Source: Jaltomata sinuosa
Lineage: Eukaryota; Streptophyta; Magnoliopsida; Solanales; Solanaceae
Length of the DNA: 64,000 nucleotides
Reading direction: 5' to 3'
Assembly: GCA_003996215.1 (NCBI GenBank)
Contig: QJPP01007577.1
Span: 186,001-250,000 of the forward strand
Positions 1 through 10,939 of the stretch are shown here, piece after piece. The notes beneath the pieces are model-generated. The model was not told the origin of the DNA. It was given only the letters and a program-made list of their open reading frames with translations, and did not search any database. Each line of letters starts with the position of its first letter. The first letter of the stretch is position 1. A program made the translations under genes and the position numbers.

Positions 1-440
1 GAGAATGGGAACAAAGTGAATCTTATGTAGTCTGATGAAACACCTATTATGATGCAGGTGTCAGCAATCTCCAAGAAGTTCTGTAGATGCACCTATGATC
101 CTCATGTGGTAAGCTTGTAAATTGACCGCTTAAATGCAGTAGATGCACCATGTTTTGTTTTAGTTTCCATCTTCTAGTTATTTCCAATTTGACAATACTA
201 GATGTCACATTATGGACAAGCGGGGCTGCCACTTCTCGAACTGTAACTGGAGCTACTGGTGGATTTGCCACCACTTTGTTTACCATTACTATAGGCAACT
301 GGTTGCTCTGCGTTCGCAATAAAGATTGGTCCTTTAACCTTTTGTGAAGAAACCTTTTCGGTTTTGATTGGAATGGTGTTAGGCCCTGTTTAATTTCAAA
401 ATTGTCTACTTCACTGTTAGCTCTTTGCATGACCTGTAAC
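1..440 (-). other. unrecognised exon-like segment, possibly a broken gene
   Basis: On the minus strand a stretch at about 150-400 has coding-like composition. One frame has a 127-codon open run (47-430). Another frame gives a Ser/Gly/Lys-rich stretch preceded by a possible splice acceptor and closed by a stop. I do not recognise the product in either frame. A solo LTR begins at 441, so any upstream part of such a gene would lie beyond 1847. This may be a fragment of an expressed gene or chance; no function is assigned. Confidence 0.2.
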
Positions 441-1847
441 TGATGACGCTAAAAAGCGCTCTCCTGAAGGAGGTGGTAGTGATCATCAAGTAACACAAAA
501 GTAACCCAACGAGTGTCGGGGTCGAATCCACGAAGAGTGGAGTAATGATTCGCTAAAAGATCATCGAGAAATAATCACTAAGAGAGTAAATGCTCAAACA
601 ACTTCAAAGTAAAGATTGGTGGAATTGAAAAGGAAAATGTACGTATCAAATTCGATATCAATACAAAAGCGTATGTAAACACGAGATTTGTAATCAATAA
701 GAAGGAAACTAGGGGTATGTTTCCGATGAGATTTTACAAAGGGTTAGTGTACTTGTTTAATTATGCAAATTCTCGATTAATGATATGGGTACGATTAGTT
801 TTAGTCATATTCGGTAATATCTTGATCCTCAAAATATATATCCTATGGTCTTTGTTCAATCACCATAGGTTTTAACACAAATCAACAAATTTAATTGCTT
901 GAGAAAGTCATACTATTGCTAGCTTAAAATTTTAGATGAGAGTTTTTGTCGATTAAACTATTTTTAGCCTCAATCTAAGGTGAAAATCTCAAATTCCCAC
1001 TATTGATTTCCTATTCAAATTATGAACCTCTCTTTCAAGCAAGAATACAATTAAGAAAACTCAATTAATATTTGCAACCATCAATTTTATGATTAAAACT
1101 TGAGGAATTCAATAGACCCATATCACTTTATTAATTACAAGCACAATTAAACAAGACTCATACCCAAATTCAAATACCTATCATACACATACCCCTAGAC
1201 AAGGAAATTAGTTGCTCATACTAAGGAAATAAGAGAATATATTAATTGGGTAACTCATACTTCCATTCATAATTAAGCCAAAATCCAAATTCAATCTCAA
1301 TTTAGTACAAAACTGGTGAAATTCAAAGTGTAGAAGATGAAGAGAAAGAGTACTCCCAATATCTTCCTTGGGAACTACTCAATACTCAAAACTATCAACT
1401 ATTCAAAACTATATCTGGTACACAACCCAAAATGGATTTTAGAAGCTTCACAAAATATCACTTGGCATTGAACAAAAATACCCTTCGGGAGTGGTGCGAC
1501 ACGATGTGCGATCGCACCACGTGTTGTGTGCATCACATATCTCTTTTTCCTCCAACCAGTGATGCCAGTGCTTTGATGGTGATATGCGAAGGGAGGTGCG
1601 GACCGCACGCTGCATTGTGCGGCTCGCATGTCGGTTGCACCTCTCGGCAGATTCTTCCTTATTTTGCATCACCTTCACACTTCAACTCTTTTTGATCTCT
1701 TTGAGTTCAATTCTTTTGTTTTCTACTTTTGAGCAAGAGTACTTGCATTTTCATCAATAAAGGCAATAAGTACCTCTAATTCTCATTAAAACATAGCAAT
1801 AATTCATGAATAAAGGCTCAATAAGTTGGTAATCTACCAACTTATCA
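441..1847. mobile_element. solo LTR with 5-bp target site duplication
   Basis: The block begins TGATGACGC and ends ACTTATCA, so it has TG...CA termini. It is flanked by the identical pentamer GTAAC at 436-440 and 1848-1852. A 5-bp duplication around a TG...CA unit of 1407 bp with no internal domain is the signature of a solo LTR left by LTR-LTR recombination. Inside, about 1485-1650 is a strikingly GC-rich stretch with the palindromes TGCGATCGCA and TGCGGACCGCA, in otherwise AT-rich DNA. The short ORFs here (1399-1695 on both strands) are chance products of that GC-rich stretch. Superfamily (Gypsy or Copia) cannot be decided from the LTR alone. Confidence 0.8.
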
Positions 1848-1852
1848 GTAAC

Positions 1853-2824
1853 CTACAATAATATTCTAAAATTGTTAACACTTCAGAAAACAAAAGAATT
1901 AGTAAAAAGAATTAACATGTCAATACTTTAAGCCCCTGAAAATGACGTCAAAAGAACTTGTTGTCTCCTAACACACACGCTAGTGTATGTGGTCATAAAT
2001 AATATAATGATTGTACGCAATTGGGTATTGTTGATCCCATGTGAACTTAATTGCTGACAAGCTAAATAATAATACTATTAAGATTATGAAATGAAGTATT
2101 ATCCATTTAAAAAGTTATTTTGGTTTAGTTTATTTTACTACAAATAAAGCAATAAGAGTTTAGGTTAAATATGACCTAAGAGGGTATTTTTAATATTTAA
2201 GAACACTAAAAATACCCCTTTAAGTCAGACTGAGAAAAGGAAAAAATTCTCCTCCGTCATGCTTGGCTCGCATCGCAAGCCTCCTCTGCTCACCCTGGAG
2301 CTCGCGAGCTCCTGTTGCTTACCCCAGAATTTTTCTCTTTAGGGTATAAATTTTTGAGGGTGTGTATTTTTGAACTCGCTCATTCTAGGGCTCTCCCTGC
2401 GACCTTCCGACTTTGCTCTAGACTTTTCTTTGTGAAAATCAATCACTTATGCTCTAATTTAGTCTTATATTGGCTCCTTTCACTTAAATCGCTCAAAACA
2501 CCTTGTATAAGTGAAATATCATGAAATCAAGCATAAACCATAAGTATTGAGCTAATGTATCCTCAAACTAAAGCTTAGTTATGGGCAAAATATAGTAAAA
2601 AAGAGTGTATATTAGATGTACATCAATTATCAACTTCAAGCACCACATGTGTTCCCCCTGATGGCACCATACAAGCGTGTAGCCTAATTGCCATTTTTGG
2701 TTACCGTTGTTATAAATAGTTATGTGTACAGAGAGAAAAGAAGCAGCAAACAATTATTTTTTATCGTTTACTCTTCTATATAATAATAGAAACAAAAATA
2801 ACATACCAGTGTTATTTCATAATT
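1853..2824. other. AT-rich spacer, no gene seen
   Basis: Mostly AT-rich DNA without convincing coding sequence. A short GC-richer patch at about 2245-2330 with a palindromic GAGCTCGCGAGCTC core resembles the GC-rich modules seen in the LTR-type blocks of this window, so this may be the remains of another LTR. The ORFs at 2315-2524 and 2568-2753 have no recognisable features. Confidence 0.4.
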
Positions 2825-4140
2825 GGGATCAGGGAGGGTAGGATGTATGCAGATCTTACCCTTATTTTTGTCGGGTAGAGAGATTATTTTTGGTAGATCC
2901 TTGGCTCAAAAGAAGTATAATCAAAGAAGAATTGAAAGAAAAATAACGACAACAAAAATAGTAAGATAACAAAAGCAAATAAAGCAACAGGTAGTAGTAA
3001 GAATTGAAGAATAAGATACTACGAAAATTCTATCTAATACTATTAAATAAGGAGAAGATGAGAATAACAAACTATCCCTATGCCTCTTCCGCATAAAAGT
3101 ACAATAAAATTCGACTATGTACTACCCTTCTACCCTAATCTTCGACCTTCATACCTTCTTATCTAGTCCTTAGTAACCTTAAGATGTATCATGACATGTA
3201 TAATCACCTCTCCCAGTTTTTTTTGGCTTACCTCTACCTCTCCTAAAACTTATTATAGCCAACCTCACACACCTACTTACTGGTGCATCTGCACACCTCC
3301 TCTTCATATGATTGAACTATCTCAGTCTTGCTTCTCTCATTTTGTATACCATGGAGGCCCCTCTCACCTTATCTTGTATAATCTTATTCCTAATCTATCT
3401 TTCTTAGTGCCCGCATATCCATTTGAGAATCCTCATCTCCTCTATCTTCATGTTCTGAATATGTGCATTTTTGACTGGCCAACACTCTGTCCATACAATA
3501 AAGTAGGCCTAACCACCACTTCATAGAGCTTACCCATAAGCTTTGGTTACACATTCTTATCATATAGTACCCCGAACATGAGCCTCTATTTTATTTACCC
3601 CTCTCTAATACGACACGCGACATCATAGTCAATCTCCTCATTTCCTTGGACTATAGACACAATTTACTAGAAACATTCTCTTTTGGGTATGTCTTGTGTA
3701 CCAATCTTTACTTCCACCTCCACTTCATGTGTTATGCCAGTGAATTTTCACTCCAGGTACGTTATTTTAGTCCTGCTTAACCTGAAACTTTTAGATTCTA
3801 GAGTTTATCTCCAAACTTCCATCCTATCGTTAACTCCACAATGCGTCTTGTCGATCAATATTATGTCATCTGCAAATAATATACACCACCATACCTCCCC
3901 TTGAGTATGCCGCATCAACCATTATTAAGGCAAATATAAACAATCTAAGGGTTAGTCTCTGGTGTAACCCATCACAGTTGGAAAGTGTTTTGAGTTAACT
4001 CCTACTATTTTTATGTGAGTTTTGGCTCCATCGTACATGTCCTTAATTTTCATAATATAAATCACAAATACACTTCTTGACTCCAAAAACCTCTAGACTC
4101 CAAACATCTCCATGGAACCTTTCTATGAACTTTTAAAACT
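2825..4140 (-). mobile_element. decayed RTE-type LINE, 3' part
   Basis: The plus strand from about 2828 has the diagnostic 3'-tail sequence of plant RTE LINEs (GGGAGGGTAGGATGTATGCAG and the following lines), as in the younger copy starting at 38148. From about 3115 to 4130 it is colinear with the antisense of the reverse-transcriptase C-terminal region of that copy (38526-39550). Examples are the stretches corresponding to the HIQKMKVAEMRML region and to the segment before the catalytic loop. Many substitutions, indels and stops mean it is an old, dead copy truncated within the RT domain. The ORFs at 3191-3526 and 3683-3904 are antisense shadows of it. Confidence 0.75.
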
Positions 4141-4811
4141 TTACCAAATAGATTATAAATTTGAAGGGGTCGAATAATTTATTTATTCTTAACTAACCTT
4201 ATTTTAACCTGCCCATTTGTCAACACTATTCATATGATTCCCAAGCTCCCAAACATTACAGGATCATTTGGTAGTTAGTAAAGAAGCAAGTTCGTCATGT
4301 ACACCATTTGATAGCTAGTTAGCAAATAAGTTATACATGTACAAAATTAATGTGATGTTTGCCTTGCAATTTATAACTTACGAGAAAATTGATATATTAT
4401 TTTATGCATGATAAAGATAAAATAGCTAATATCCGCCTAACTAACACCTGCATTATGAATAGTTGCATAATTCTAATTTCTAACCAGCTACAAAGTTACC
4501 CGTAGGATTCTGCTCCTCTCCATATTTCTTCTATACATTTTTTCTAAGTTCTTCCTTAGATGTACGACACTTGTCTTATTTAAATATTAATGGTGTAGAT
4601 TTTTAAGTATCAAATGCCTTAATCATGATTAAAAGGATATATATATTACCATTTAATCTATCTAATTTTAGCTAAAAACATATCTCACAATTATTTAGCA
4701 CCACAGTAAATCATTTTCGTTCTCTAACAGAACCTGTTTTTTTCATTTATTAAAAAAAAAAAATTATTTCTTCCTAAACTAAATTTCTACCACTTCAAAA
4801 TCAACATTTAA
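4141..4811. other. AT-rich spacer, no gene seen
   Basis: AT-rich intergenic DNA without coding signal. A weak internal duplication (GTAGTTAGTAAAGAAGCAAG-like and GATAGCTAGTTAGCAAATAAG-like lines at about 4271-4330) is visible, but I see no element boundaries. Confidence 0.35.
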
Positions 4812-5113
4812 ATAAGTATTTTATGAAGAAAAAACATTATAACTCATAAATAGAATTTTTAGCATTTAGATATAAATAAAAAGTATTGAAAAATACTTTG
4901 CCAAGAAATATCAAAGAAATATAAAATGATTTTTTGTTAGATATACTTTTTCAAAAAATAGATAAGTATTTTATGAAGAAAAAACATTATAACTCATAAA
5001 TAGAATTTTTAGCATTTAGATATAAATAAAAAGTATTGAAAAATACTTTGCCAAGAAATATCAAAGAAATATAAAATGATTTTTTGTTAGATATACTTTT
5101 TCAAAAAATAGAT
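4812..5113. repeat. perfect 150-bp direct tandem duplication
   Basis: The segment starting ATAAGTATTTTATGAAG at 4812 recurs in the same order from 4962. Reading both copies through to the shared end at CAAAAAATAGAT (4951-4963 and 5101-5113), I find no mismatch. Period is 150 bp and the unit is AT-rich and non-coding. The absence of divergence suggests a very recent duplication. It lies about 520 bp upstream of the mTERF4 start codon, so it may sit in that gene's distal promoter. Confidence 0.9.
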
Positions 5114-5636
5114 AGAATGTTTTTTTGCTTTTTGAAAAAAAATGTTTCCAGAACTTAATATTAATTAATTGTTGTAAAACTATGGAAGAACTCATTATAT
5201 ATCAAAAGTTTAATGCTATTTAATTGAAGTAATTCCATTCGTTCTCAAAATTTTGAAAAATGGATATTTTCTTATCAAAATTAGAAAACTTAAGTATCAA
5301 CATCTCTTCTTTAAATCATTGTTAATTAAAATATTTTTTGGTTGAGAAATAATTAATCTAGACAATTGATATTTAAAATAATATAAGTGTCACACATCTA
5401 AATAAGAACTTTAAAAAAAATGAGAGGAGCCAAACTCATTACCCGTACATGCAGGTATAACCTGGGTTAATGGCTTTAATTTTTATTTGTTTTTCAGAAA
5501 AAGAGGTCCATCTAAAAAGAGCCAAATCCAATACTCAAATCCCTCTTTTCCCTTTGAAGCTATGGAAGGGTGCTTCCATCTTTCTGGAGCAAAGGTAAAT
5601 CTTTAATTTTTCTATAAAAAAATTTGATCGTCTGAA
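5114..5636 (+). promoter_or_regulatory. mTERF4 promoter / 5' leader with short upstream ORF
   Basis: AT-rich DNA leads into the mTERF4 gene. At 5562-5606 an ATG opens a 14-codon upstream ORF ending in TAA, 31 bp before the main ATG. Within it, CAAAG/GTAAAT at 5590-5599 looks like a possible 5' splice site, so part of this could be an intron in the 5' UTR. The transcription start cannot be placed from sequence alone. Confidence 0.4.
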
Positions 5637-7112
5637 ATGTTTAGAGGAAAAGTACCACTTCATACTGTGACCAGAATAATACACTTGGAGCCCTTGCTTG
5701 AAAGCTCCCAAAATCCTCAGAAAATATATACATGTCTTCCTATAAAGCAGAGAGCCTTGTCGACGAAAAAATTCCCGGAGTATGAAATGCCTTCAGTTAC
5801 ATGGGGTATAGTCCAAGGGCGTAAGGAAAAACTGGTGTCTCGGGTCATAATTTGTGACTATTTAAAGAGTATAGGCATAGTCCCCGATGAACTACAAGAC
5901 CTAGAATTGCCATCCACTGTTGAAATAATGCGTCAACGTGTTGAGTTTCTTGGGAAACTTGGCCTAACAGTTGATGATATCAATGAGTATCCCTTGATGC
6001 TTGGTTATAGTGTGAGGAAAAATATAATCCCTGTTTTAGCCTACTTAGAAAGAATTGGGATTGAAACATCAAGACTTGGTGAATTTATTAAACTTTACCC
6101 ACAGTGTCTCCATGCTAGTGTTGTAGTGGAGCTTGTTCCAGTTGTCAAATTTTTACGAGGCCTTGATGTTGAGAAACATGATATTGGGTATGTTTTAATG
6201 AAATATCCCGACTTGTTAGGGTTTAAGCTTGAGGGAACAATGAGTACTTCAGTGGCTTATCTGGTCAGTATAGGTGTTAATCCCAGGGATATAGGGCCAA
6301 TGGTAACACAATATCCATACTTCTTAGGAATGAGAGTTGGGACAATGATTAAACCATTTGTGGACTATTTGGTTTCGTTGGGTCTGCCGAAGAAAATTTT
6401 AGCAAGGATGCTTGAGAAACGGGCATATATACTTGGATATGATCTTGAAGAGACTGTGAAACTGAATGTAAATTGCTTACTCAGTTTTGGGATTAGTAGG
6501 GAAGCTCTGCCTTCTGTTATTGCACAGTATCCACAAATTATTGGCTTGCCTTTGAAGGCTAAGCTATCATCACAACAATATTTCTTAAACTTGAAGCTCA
6601 AGATCGATCCTGATGGGTTTGCTCGTGTAATTGAGAGGATGCCACAAATTGTTAGCCTCCACCAGCATGTGATATCGAAACCTATTGACTTCCTTCTTGA
6701 GCGGGGTTTTTCAGTTGAAGATGTGGCTAAGATGACCATAAAATGTCCTCAGTTAGTTGCTTTACATGTTGGCCTCATGAAAAATGGCTATTACTTTTTT
6801 AAGAGTGATATGGGCAGGCCAATGAAAGAACTTGTGGACTTTCCAGACTACTTCACTTATAGCTTGGAATCAAGAATCAAACCAAGGTATGAGAGGTTGC
6901 GGAGCAAGGAAATCAAATGTTCTTTGGCTTGGTTTCTTAACTGCAGCGACCAAAGATTTGAAGAGAGGTTGTATGGTGATTATATAGATCCTGAAAGTGC
7001 TGGTCCATCATTTTGTATGGGTGGGAAGTTAGAGATGTCATGCAGTGATATTGCATCAGAAGAGGAGGAGAGTGATGATGAAACACTTTATAGACGCACT
7101 GTCTCTCTGTAG
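5637..7112 (+). CDS. mTERF4: mTERF-family organelle gene-expression factor, BSM/RUG2 (mTERF4)-like
   Basis: An intact single-exon ORF of 491 codons. The first roughly 45 residues are basic and hydroxylated with few acidic residues, as in an organelle transit peptide. Residues about 90-410 are a run of roughly 30-35-residue helical repeats of mTERF type, each with a recurring pattern of Pro followed by a hydrophobic stretch (for example YPLMLGYS, YPQCLHAS, YPDLLGFKLE, YPYFLGM, YPQIIGLPL, CPQLVALH). The C-terminus carries LAWFLNCSDQRFEERLYGDY and a highly acidic tail (EEEESDDE) ending LYRRTVSL. This combination is what I recall for Arabidopsis BSM/RUG2 (mTERF4) and its maize orthologue, which are nucleic-acid binding proteins needed for plastid RNA processing, including group II intron splicing, and for organelle gene expression. 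The length is slightly below the Arabidopsis protein (about 540), mainly at the N-terminus. The ATG at 5637 was chosen because upstream frames are closed. It is the only clearly functional host gene in the window. Confidence 0.85.
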   Translation: MFRGKVPLHTVTRIIHLEPLLESSQNPQKIYTCLPIKQRALSTKKFPEYEMPSVTWGIVQGRKEKLVSRVIICDYLKSIGIVPDELQDLELPSTVEIMRQRVEFLGKLGLTVDDINEYPLMLGYSVRKNIIPVLAYLERIGIETSRLGEFIKLYPQCLHASVVVELVPVVKFLRGLDVEKHDIGYVLMKYPDLLGFKLEGTMSTSVAYLVSIGVNPRDIGPMVTQYPYFLGMRVGTMIKPFVDYLVSLGLPKKILARMLEKRAYILGYDLEETVKLNVNCLLSFGISREALPSVIAQYPQIIGLPLKAKLSSQQYFLNLKLKIDPDGFARVIERMPQIVSLHQHVISKPIDFLLERGFSVEDVAKMTIKCPQLVALHVGLMKNGYYFFKSDMGRPMKELVDFPDYFTYSLESRIKPRYERLRSKEIKCSLAWFLNCSDQRFEERLYGDYIDPESAGPSFCMGGKLEMSCSDIASEEEESDDETLYRRTVSL

Positions 7113-8129
7113 GAACTTTGTAAGTGAATTGGGCATAAATTATAATATCTTCCAGTGTTAGTTGAATTCTTCAATTATTTTCTCTTATTTCACAGCCCTT
7201 CTAACTTATATATATTTTATGCAGCTTTTTCCTTAGTTTCTTTTACTATCAATTTTGCCAATGGAGTAGAATTCAGTTGCTTGGGTTTGCTTCTTTCTCG
7301 TGTTCAGTAGTTTGACCATCTTTACAAGAGTACGATAGGAAGATGAAAGTCTTTAACTTATTGCTTACTTTTCATATTGGTGGATTGCTCTGGCTCACAT
7401 ACCAAATCATGATCTATGGTCTACGTTTCAGGTTTAAAGTCATTGAAAAATAACAGTTTAGGTGTTTGCTTAGTATCCTAGCTTTTTAACCTGAATTGAG
7501 ATATTTTCTAGCTCCACGAGGGAAACTTCTCTTATCTTTTATACATTTTAAATTTTCATCTTCACACATTGTACTCTTCTAAATATTGGTGATTGTTCTG
7601 TCCCATGTATAGAATTACGATCTTTCAAAGCTAGTAAGTAGAATATACTCTTTGGTCTCTGTTTCATATTTGAAGTTGTTGAAGAATCATAGTTTTGGAT
7701 GTTTTGTTAGCATACCTAGCTATTGGATTCCTGAATTGAGAAATTATGTAGCTCCAACAGGGTACCGTCTGTCATTTGAAGGCAAAATTGTTACCAAATA
7801 TCTCGTGGTAAAGTTATAACATGCTCTACTTTAGAAATCTGCAAATCGATAGAAACTACCTCGGCTTGGGCCTTGGGGTCTACCAGCCTGGTGAGAGCAA
7901 TTCTAATTACTTTGAGCAGTTCCGTGTAAATTGTACTTTGCAGATGATGTTTTCTGCCATTGATTTATAGCTTCACCTTTGATGATATGCCATTTCTACA
8001 ATACTAACTTGCATCTCACTCATGCATCTATTTCCATTGTATTTGGCTTGTCAATAGGAATTAGTAATTCCTCTTTACTTAAGTGGACCGTGTAGGGCCC
8101 AAGCATAGTCATAATTAGGAAAGAAGCCC
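7113..8129 (+). other. mTERF4 3' region, no second gene seen
   Basis: Starts directly after the mTERF4 stop and probably holds its 3' UTR. It is T-rich and contains an imperfect internal duplication: two blocks of about 250 bp (about 7355-7510 and 7580-7745) share the order 'TTGGTGGATTG...', 'GTTTCA..TTAAAGT', 'GAAAAATAACAGTTT', 'CTGAATTGAGA'. No extended coding sequence is visible. Confidence 0.4.
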
Positions 8130-8316
8130 TGCCCTCAGGGCCTGGTCTAGTGATAAGAGCCCAGCTCGTGACGTGTAGGTTAGGTGCACGTCACCGGTTC
8201 AAACGCTGCCGCGGACAAAAGCGTGGTATTTAAGTGGAGAAGGATAGAGGGGCGAGCTCATTATCCACCGATTTTGAACCGTGCGCCATTGATCCTCTGG
8301 AATTTCTCGGTTATGG
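8130..8316 (+). mobile_element. tRNA-derived SINE (Solanaceae type)
   Basis: A tRNA-like head has an A-box-like CTGGTCTAGTGA at 8142-8153 and a B-box-like GGTTCAAACGC at 8196-8206, spaced as in an internal pol III promoter. A conserved body follows (GGAGAAGGATAGAGGGGCGA, CCACCGA, GAACCGTGCGCCATTG, TTCTCGGTTAT) that I recognise from abundant Solanaceae SINEs. It is not a tRNA gene, because the acceptor stem does not close. The ORF at 8234-8431 is a chance reading frame. The exact 3' end and target duplication were not resolved. Confidence 0.75.
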
Positions 8317-9171
8317 CCAGAAACCTCTAGAAAGCCGGAAATTCTTCAGTATCTTGCATTGCTCGTGTTTGATAGATCTACAGCGTAAAAATTACAATCA
8401 AGTTGAGCGATGTTGTGCAGTCTTCTTTTGATGTTTCGTGCTCCATGTCCTAATAGAACCCCACTTCTAGGTGAAATCATTCAGACGTGAACTATTGAAA
8501 CTTGGTGAAACAGAATTGAGCATGCCAAAAGCTGAATTATTCACTACCTATTTTGGTCTTTGTTATCTACTTAATTTATTATTGGTTGCAAGTTTTCTAT
8601 TAATGCTACATACAGCAACAGATCTGGAGAGATGGATTTTGCAAACTGAGGTTGATGTCTTTGCAGCTGCAGGTATGCTATTCCCTTCTATTTTTTACAA
8701 TGGAGGTTACTGTGTACAGGGAGAAGTGCCTTCTCTAAGCTGTGCATGTTATCTTGCAGGCCCTGCTTGTTTGAAGCTATACACCAGCTGCGGCCATCTC
8801 TGTTGAGGAAAAATTGATCAAATATAAAGTTTCAATATTTTTCTTTGTATGCGCAAACTTATGATTTCATTTCAACAAATATCGTTAGCGTACAGCTTTT
8901 GATTTTGACAAGATATCTTGTTATCCATGTTTCCAAGTTTTAACTCATTGGAGCAATAAGTAGTATTCTCTACCATTGGTATTATGCACGTATAATCCAT
9001 GTTTTTGTCATAGCCCCAATTAACTTGGAAGCCTAAGTCTTGCACGCTCAAAATGCTTCATTAGTTCTGCATCCACCTCCCCTGCCCTAGCTGGCAATTA
9101 ATAAGGTCACTGATTTGGTCATAGCAAGTTTCAGGTACCTGATAAAAGAAAAAGCAAGTTTCAGGTGAGAT
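8317..9171. other. spacer, no gene assigned
   Basis: Contains a 111-codon open frame (8471-8806) with possible splice-site-like TTGCAG motifs at about 8753-8759, but the protein has no recognisable domain. It could be spliced non-coding sequence of the mTERF4 3' region. I see nothing else that can be supported. Confidence 0.3.
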
Positions 9172-9174
9172 TTA

Positions 9175-9547
9175 TAGCCTGTTTGGCCAAGCTTTTAAAA
9201 TTAGCTTATTTTGAAAAGTGCTTATTCCAAAAGTGCTTTGAAAAGCACTTTTGGTGAGAAGCAATTTGTGTTTGGCCAATAAATCTAAAAAACACTTTTG
9301 AGCATCAATTAGTGGTTGACCAAGCTTTAAAAAATGCTTTTAAGTGTATTTTTTCAAAAGTGCTTTTCAGATAAGTGCTTTTAAGAAGAAGCTACTTCTT
9401 TTAGCTTCGGAAAAACAACTTCTGCTACTCCCTCGAAGCACTTATTTTCTCTCAAAAGCTTGGTCAAACACCTCACTTTTTAAAAATAAGCACTTTTTAG
9501 AAAAAATAAGTACTTTTGAGGAAAAAAAAGTTTGGCCAAACGGACTA
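9175..9547. mobile_element. MITE with Harbinger/Tourist-like termini
   Basis: A 373-bp element whose left end TAGCCTGTTTGGCCAA (9175-9190) is matched by the inverted right end reading TAGTCCGTTTGGCCAA on the minus strand. That is 16 bp with two mismatches. Both sides carry TTA (9172-9174 and 9548-9550), the 3-bp target expected for PIF/Harbinger elements. The interior is packed with AAGTGCTTTT/AAAAGCACTT motifs and can fold back on itself. There is no transposase. The ORF at 9344-9622 crosses the right end and is not a gene. Confidence 0.75.
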
Positions 9548-9550
9548 TTA

Positions 9551-10880
9551 GCAGTTTGTAGCTGTCATCTGTGCTTTATTCCTGCTGTAGCTTCCTTTTT
9601 TTCCCCTTCCTTAAAGGTTTAGATATGCCCACTGTAAAATGAAACATTTTCTGAATTGACATTTAGCAGGGTAAAAGACTTTATTGAAGGCTGCATGAAT
9701 GGTCGACATTCAGTGGGTATTGGCAAAGGTATGAATGGCCTTCTCATGGTTAACATTGTGAATTCTCTATGGTTTCACTTGATGGGCATGTAGGTTATAG
9801 TTCTTTTTATATTATTTTTTGTTATGATAGAAAAGGGGGCAATTGTGATCTTCAGTATCCTATTCATTTTCTTATATACTTGTCTCTGTTAACCTTTTAT
9901 AAGCAATGAATATGTTGAATCAGTGATGTGGAACTATAAAATATCAGCTGAAGAAAATTTTCAGATTCTCGGATTTGAAAGGTTGAACGTGCCTCTCCCT
10001 GGCTTCATAACTACATTCCATCAATCCTCTTTCTCCAACCCCTTTCCCCCCCTTCTGTCACCCAAGGCAACTCAAATTTACAGTTATCCTACTCCACCTG
10101 TCCTGTCGTTGTTTCTACTGAACTTTCTGGTATTCTATGTCAGCCAGAGTCCAGTTTTGTTAACAAAACCACCATTTCTACTGAACATCTACAACCACCA
10201 TTCGGCCATTCCTATGAACACATCAAATTTACAGTCATTGCTTACGATTCTACGTCAGCCAGAGTTTCTCTTAGGGATATGAAGCCAAGTTGGTGAAGTG
10301 ATGGACAAGGAAAAGACTTTTTGTTGGTATGCACTGCAAGGCACATTATATAATTGATGTTATTATTCTCAAAGAATGAATGGCTCCAACAAAAGGAACA
10401 ATTTTTTCTTCTTCATTTCTTAATATTCATAACAAAATGGAGCCAGAGATCACTAACCAGTGTGCAAATGATCCTCTTGCTAATTTAAATGTATACATAT
10501 TCTCTAGAGCAAGAATTGTGGAGGCAAAATTCAGGAGAAAAAATATTTTTTATTTTGATCTTTTTAGATGAAGTAAGAATATTATTAATAAAAGAGCAAT
10601 GACTAGCCCCTATACAAAAAGTAGAAAATCTTACAAAAATACATGATTTTCTACGAATTCCACCCAATCATCTATACAAAAAGAAACCTCACGGGTGCAC
10701 CAAAAAGAAACAAGGGAAAAGAGGTTATTTTTCAAGAGTACAAATTTTATTTTGATCTTTTCTCGTATTTCCTGCCTACTCAACTAAGATGGTTGGCCAT
10801 TGCTTTCCCCGTTGTAATTTCTATATTTAGAGACAGAGATTAGTTCTCTCATTCTTTTTGCTATTTGCTCATGCACTTGT
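9551..10880. other. spacer, no gene assigned
   Basis: AT-rich sequence with several short open frames (for example 9923-10282) that show no recognisable domain or codon pattern. No transposon termini were resolved. Confidence 0.35.
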
Positions 10881-10926
10881 ATCCCCAAACCCCACTTGTG
10901 GAATTACACTGGGTATGTTGTTGTTG
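10881..10926 (+). mobile_element. RTE LINE / TS-SINE type 3' tail
   Basis: The motif CCCCAAACCCCACTTGTGGA followed by ATTACACTGGGTATGTTGTTGTTG-like sequence is the 3' end shared by plant RTE LINEs and the SINEs that use their machinery, with the typical TTG repeat at the end. Only the tail is clear; the body upstream (to about 10780) is not recognised. It lies just downstream of the last KAO exon (minus-strand gene). Confidence 0.65.
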
Positions 10927-10939
10927 CCCTTGCACTTGT

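Noticed and set aside
505..535. B-box-like GGGTCGAATCC suggesting a tRNA or SINE
   Set aside because: No A box at the right distance upstream, and the motif lies inside the solo LTR.
3191..3904. Plus-strand ORFs of 111 and 73 codons
   Set aside because: They are antisense shadows of a decayed RTE reverse transcriptase.
8130..8316. tRNA gene suggested by A and B boxes
   Set aside because: No closing acceptor stem or anticodon arm, and the conserved downstream body matches a SINE.
9923..10282. 119-codon ORF
   Set aside because: No recognisable domain, Pro/Ser/Leu-rich, no supporting start context or neighbours. Treated as chance.
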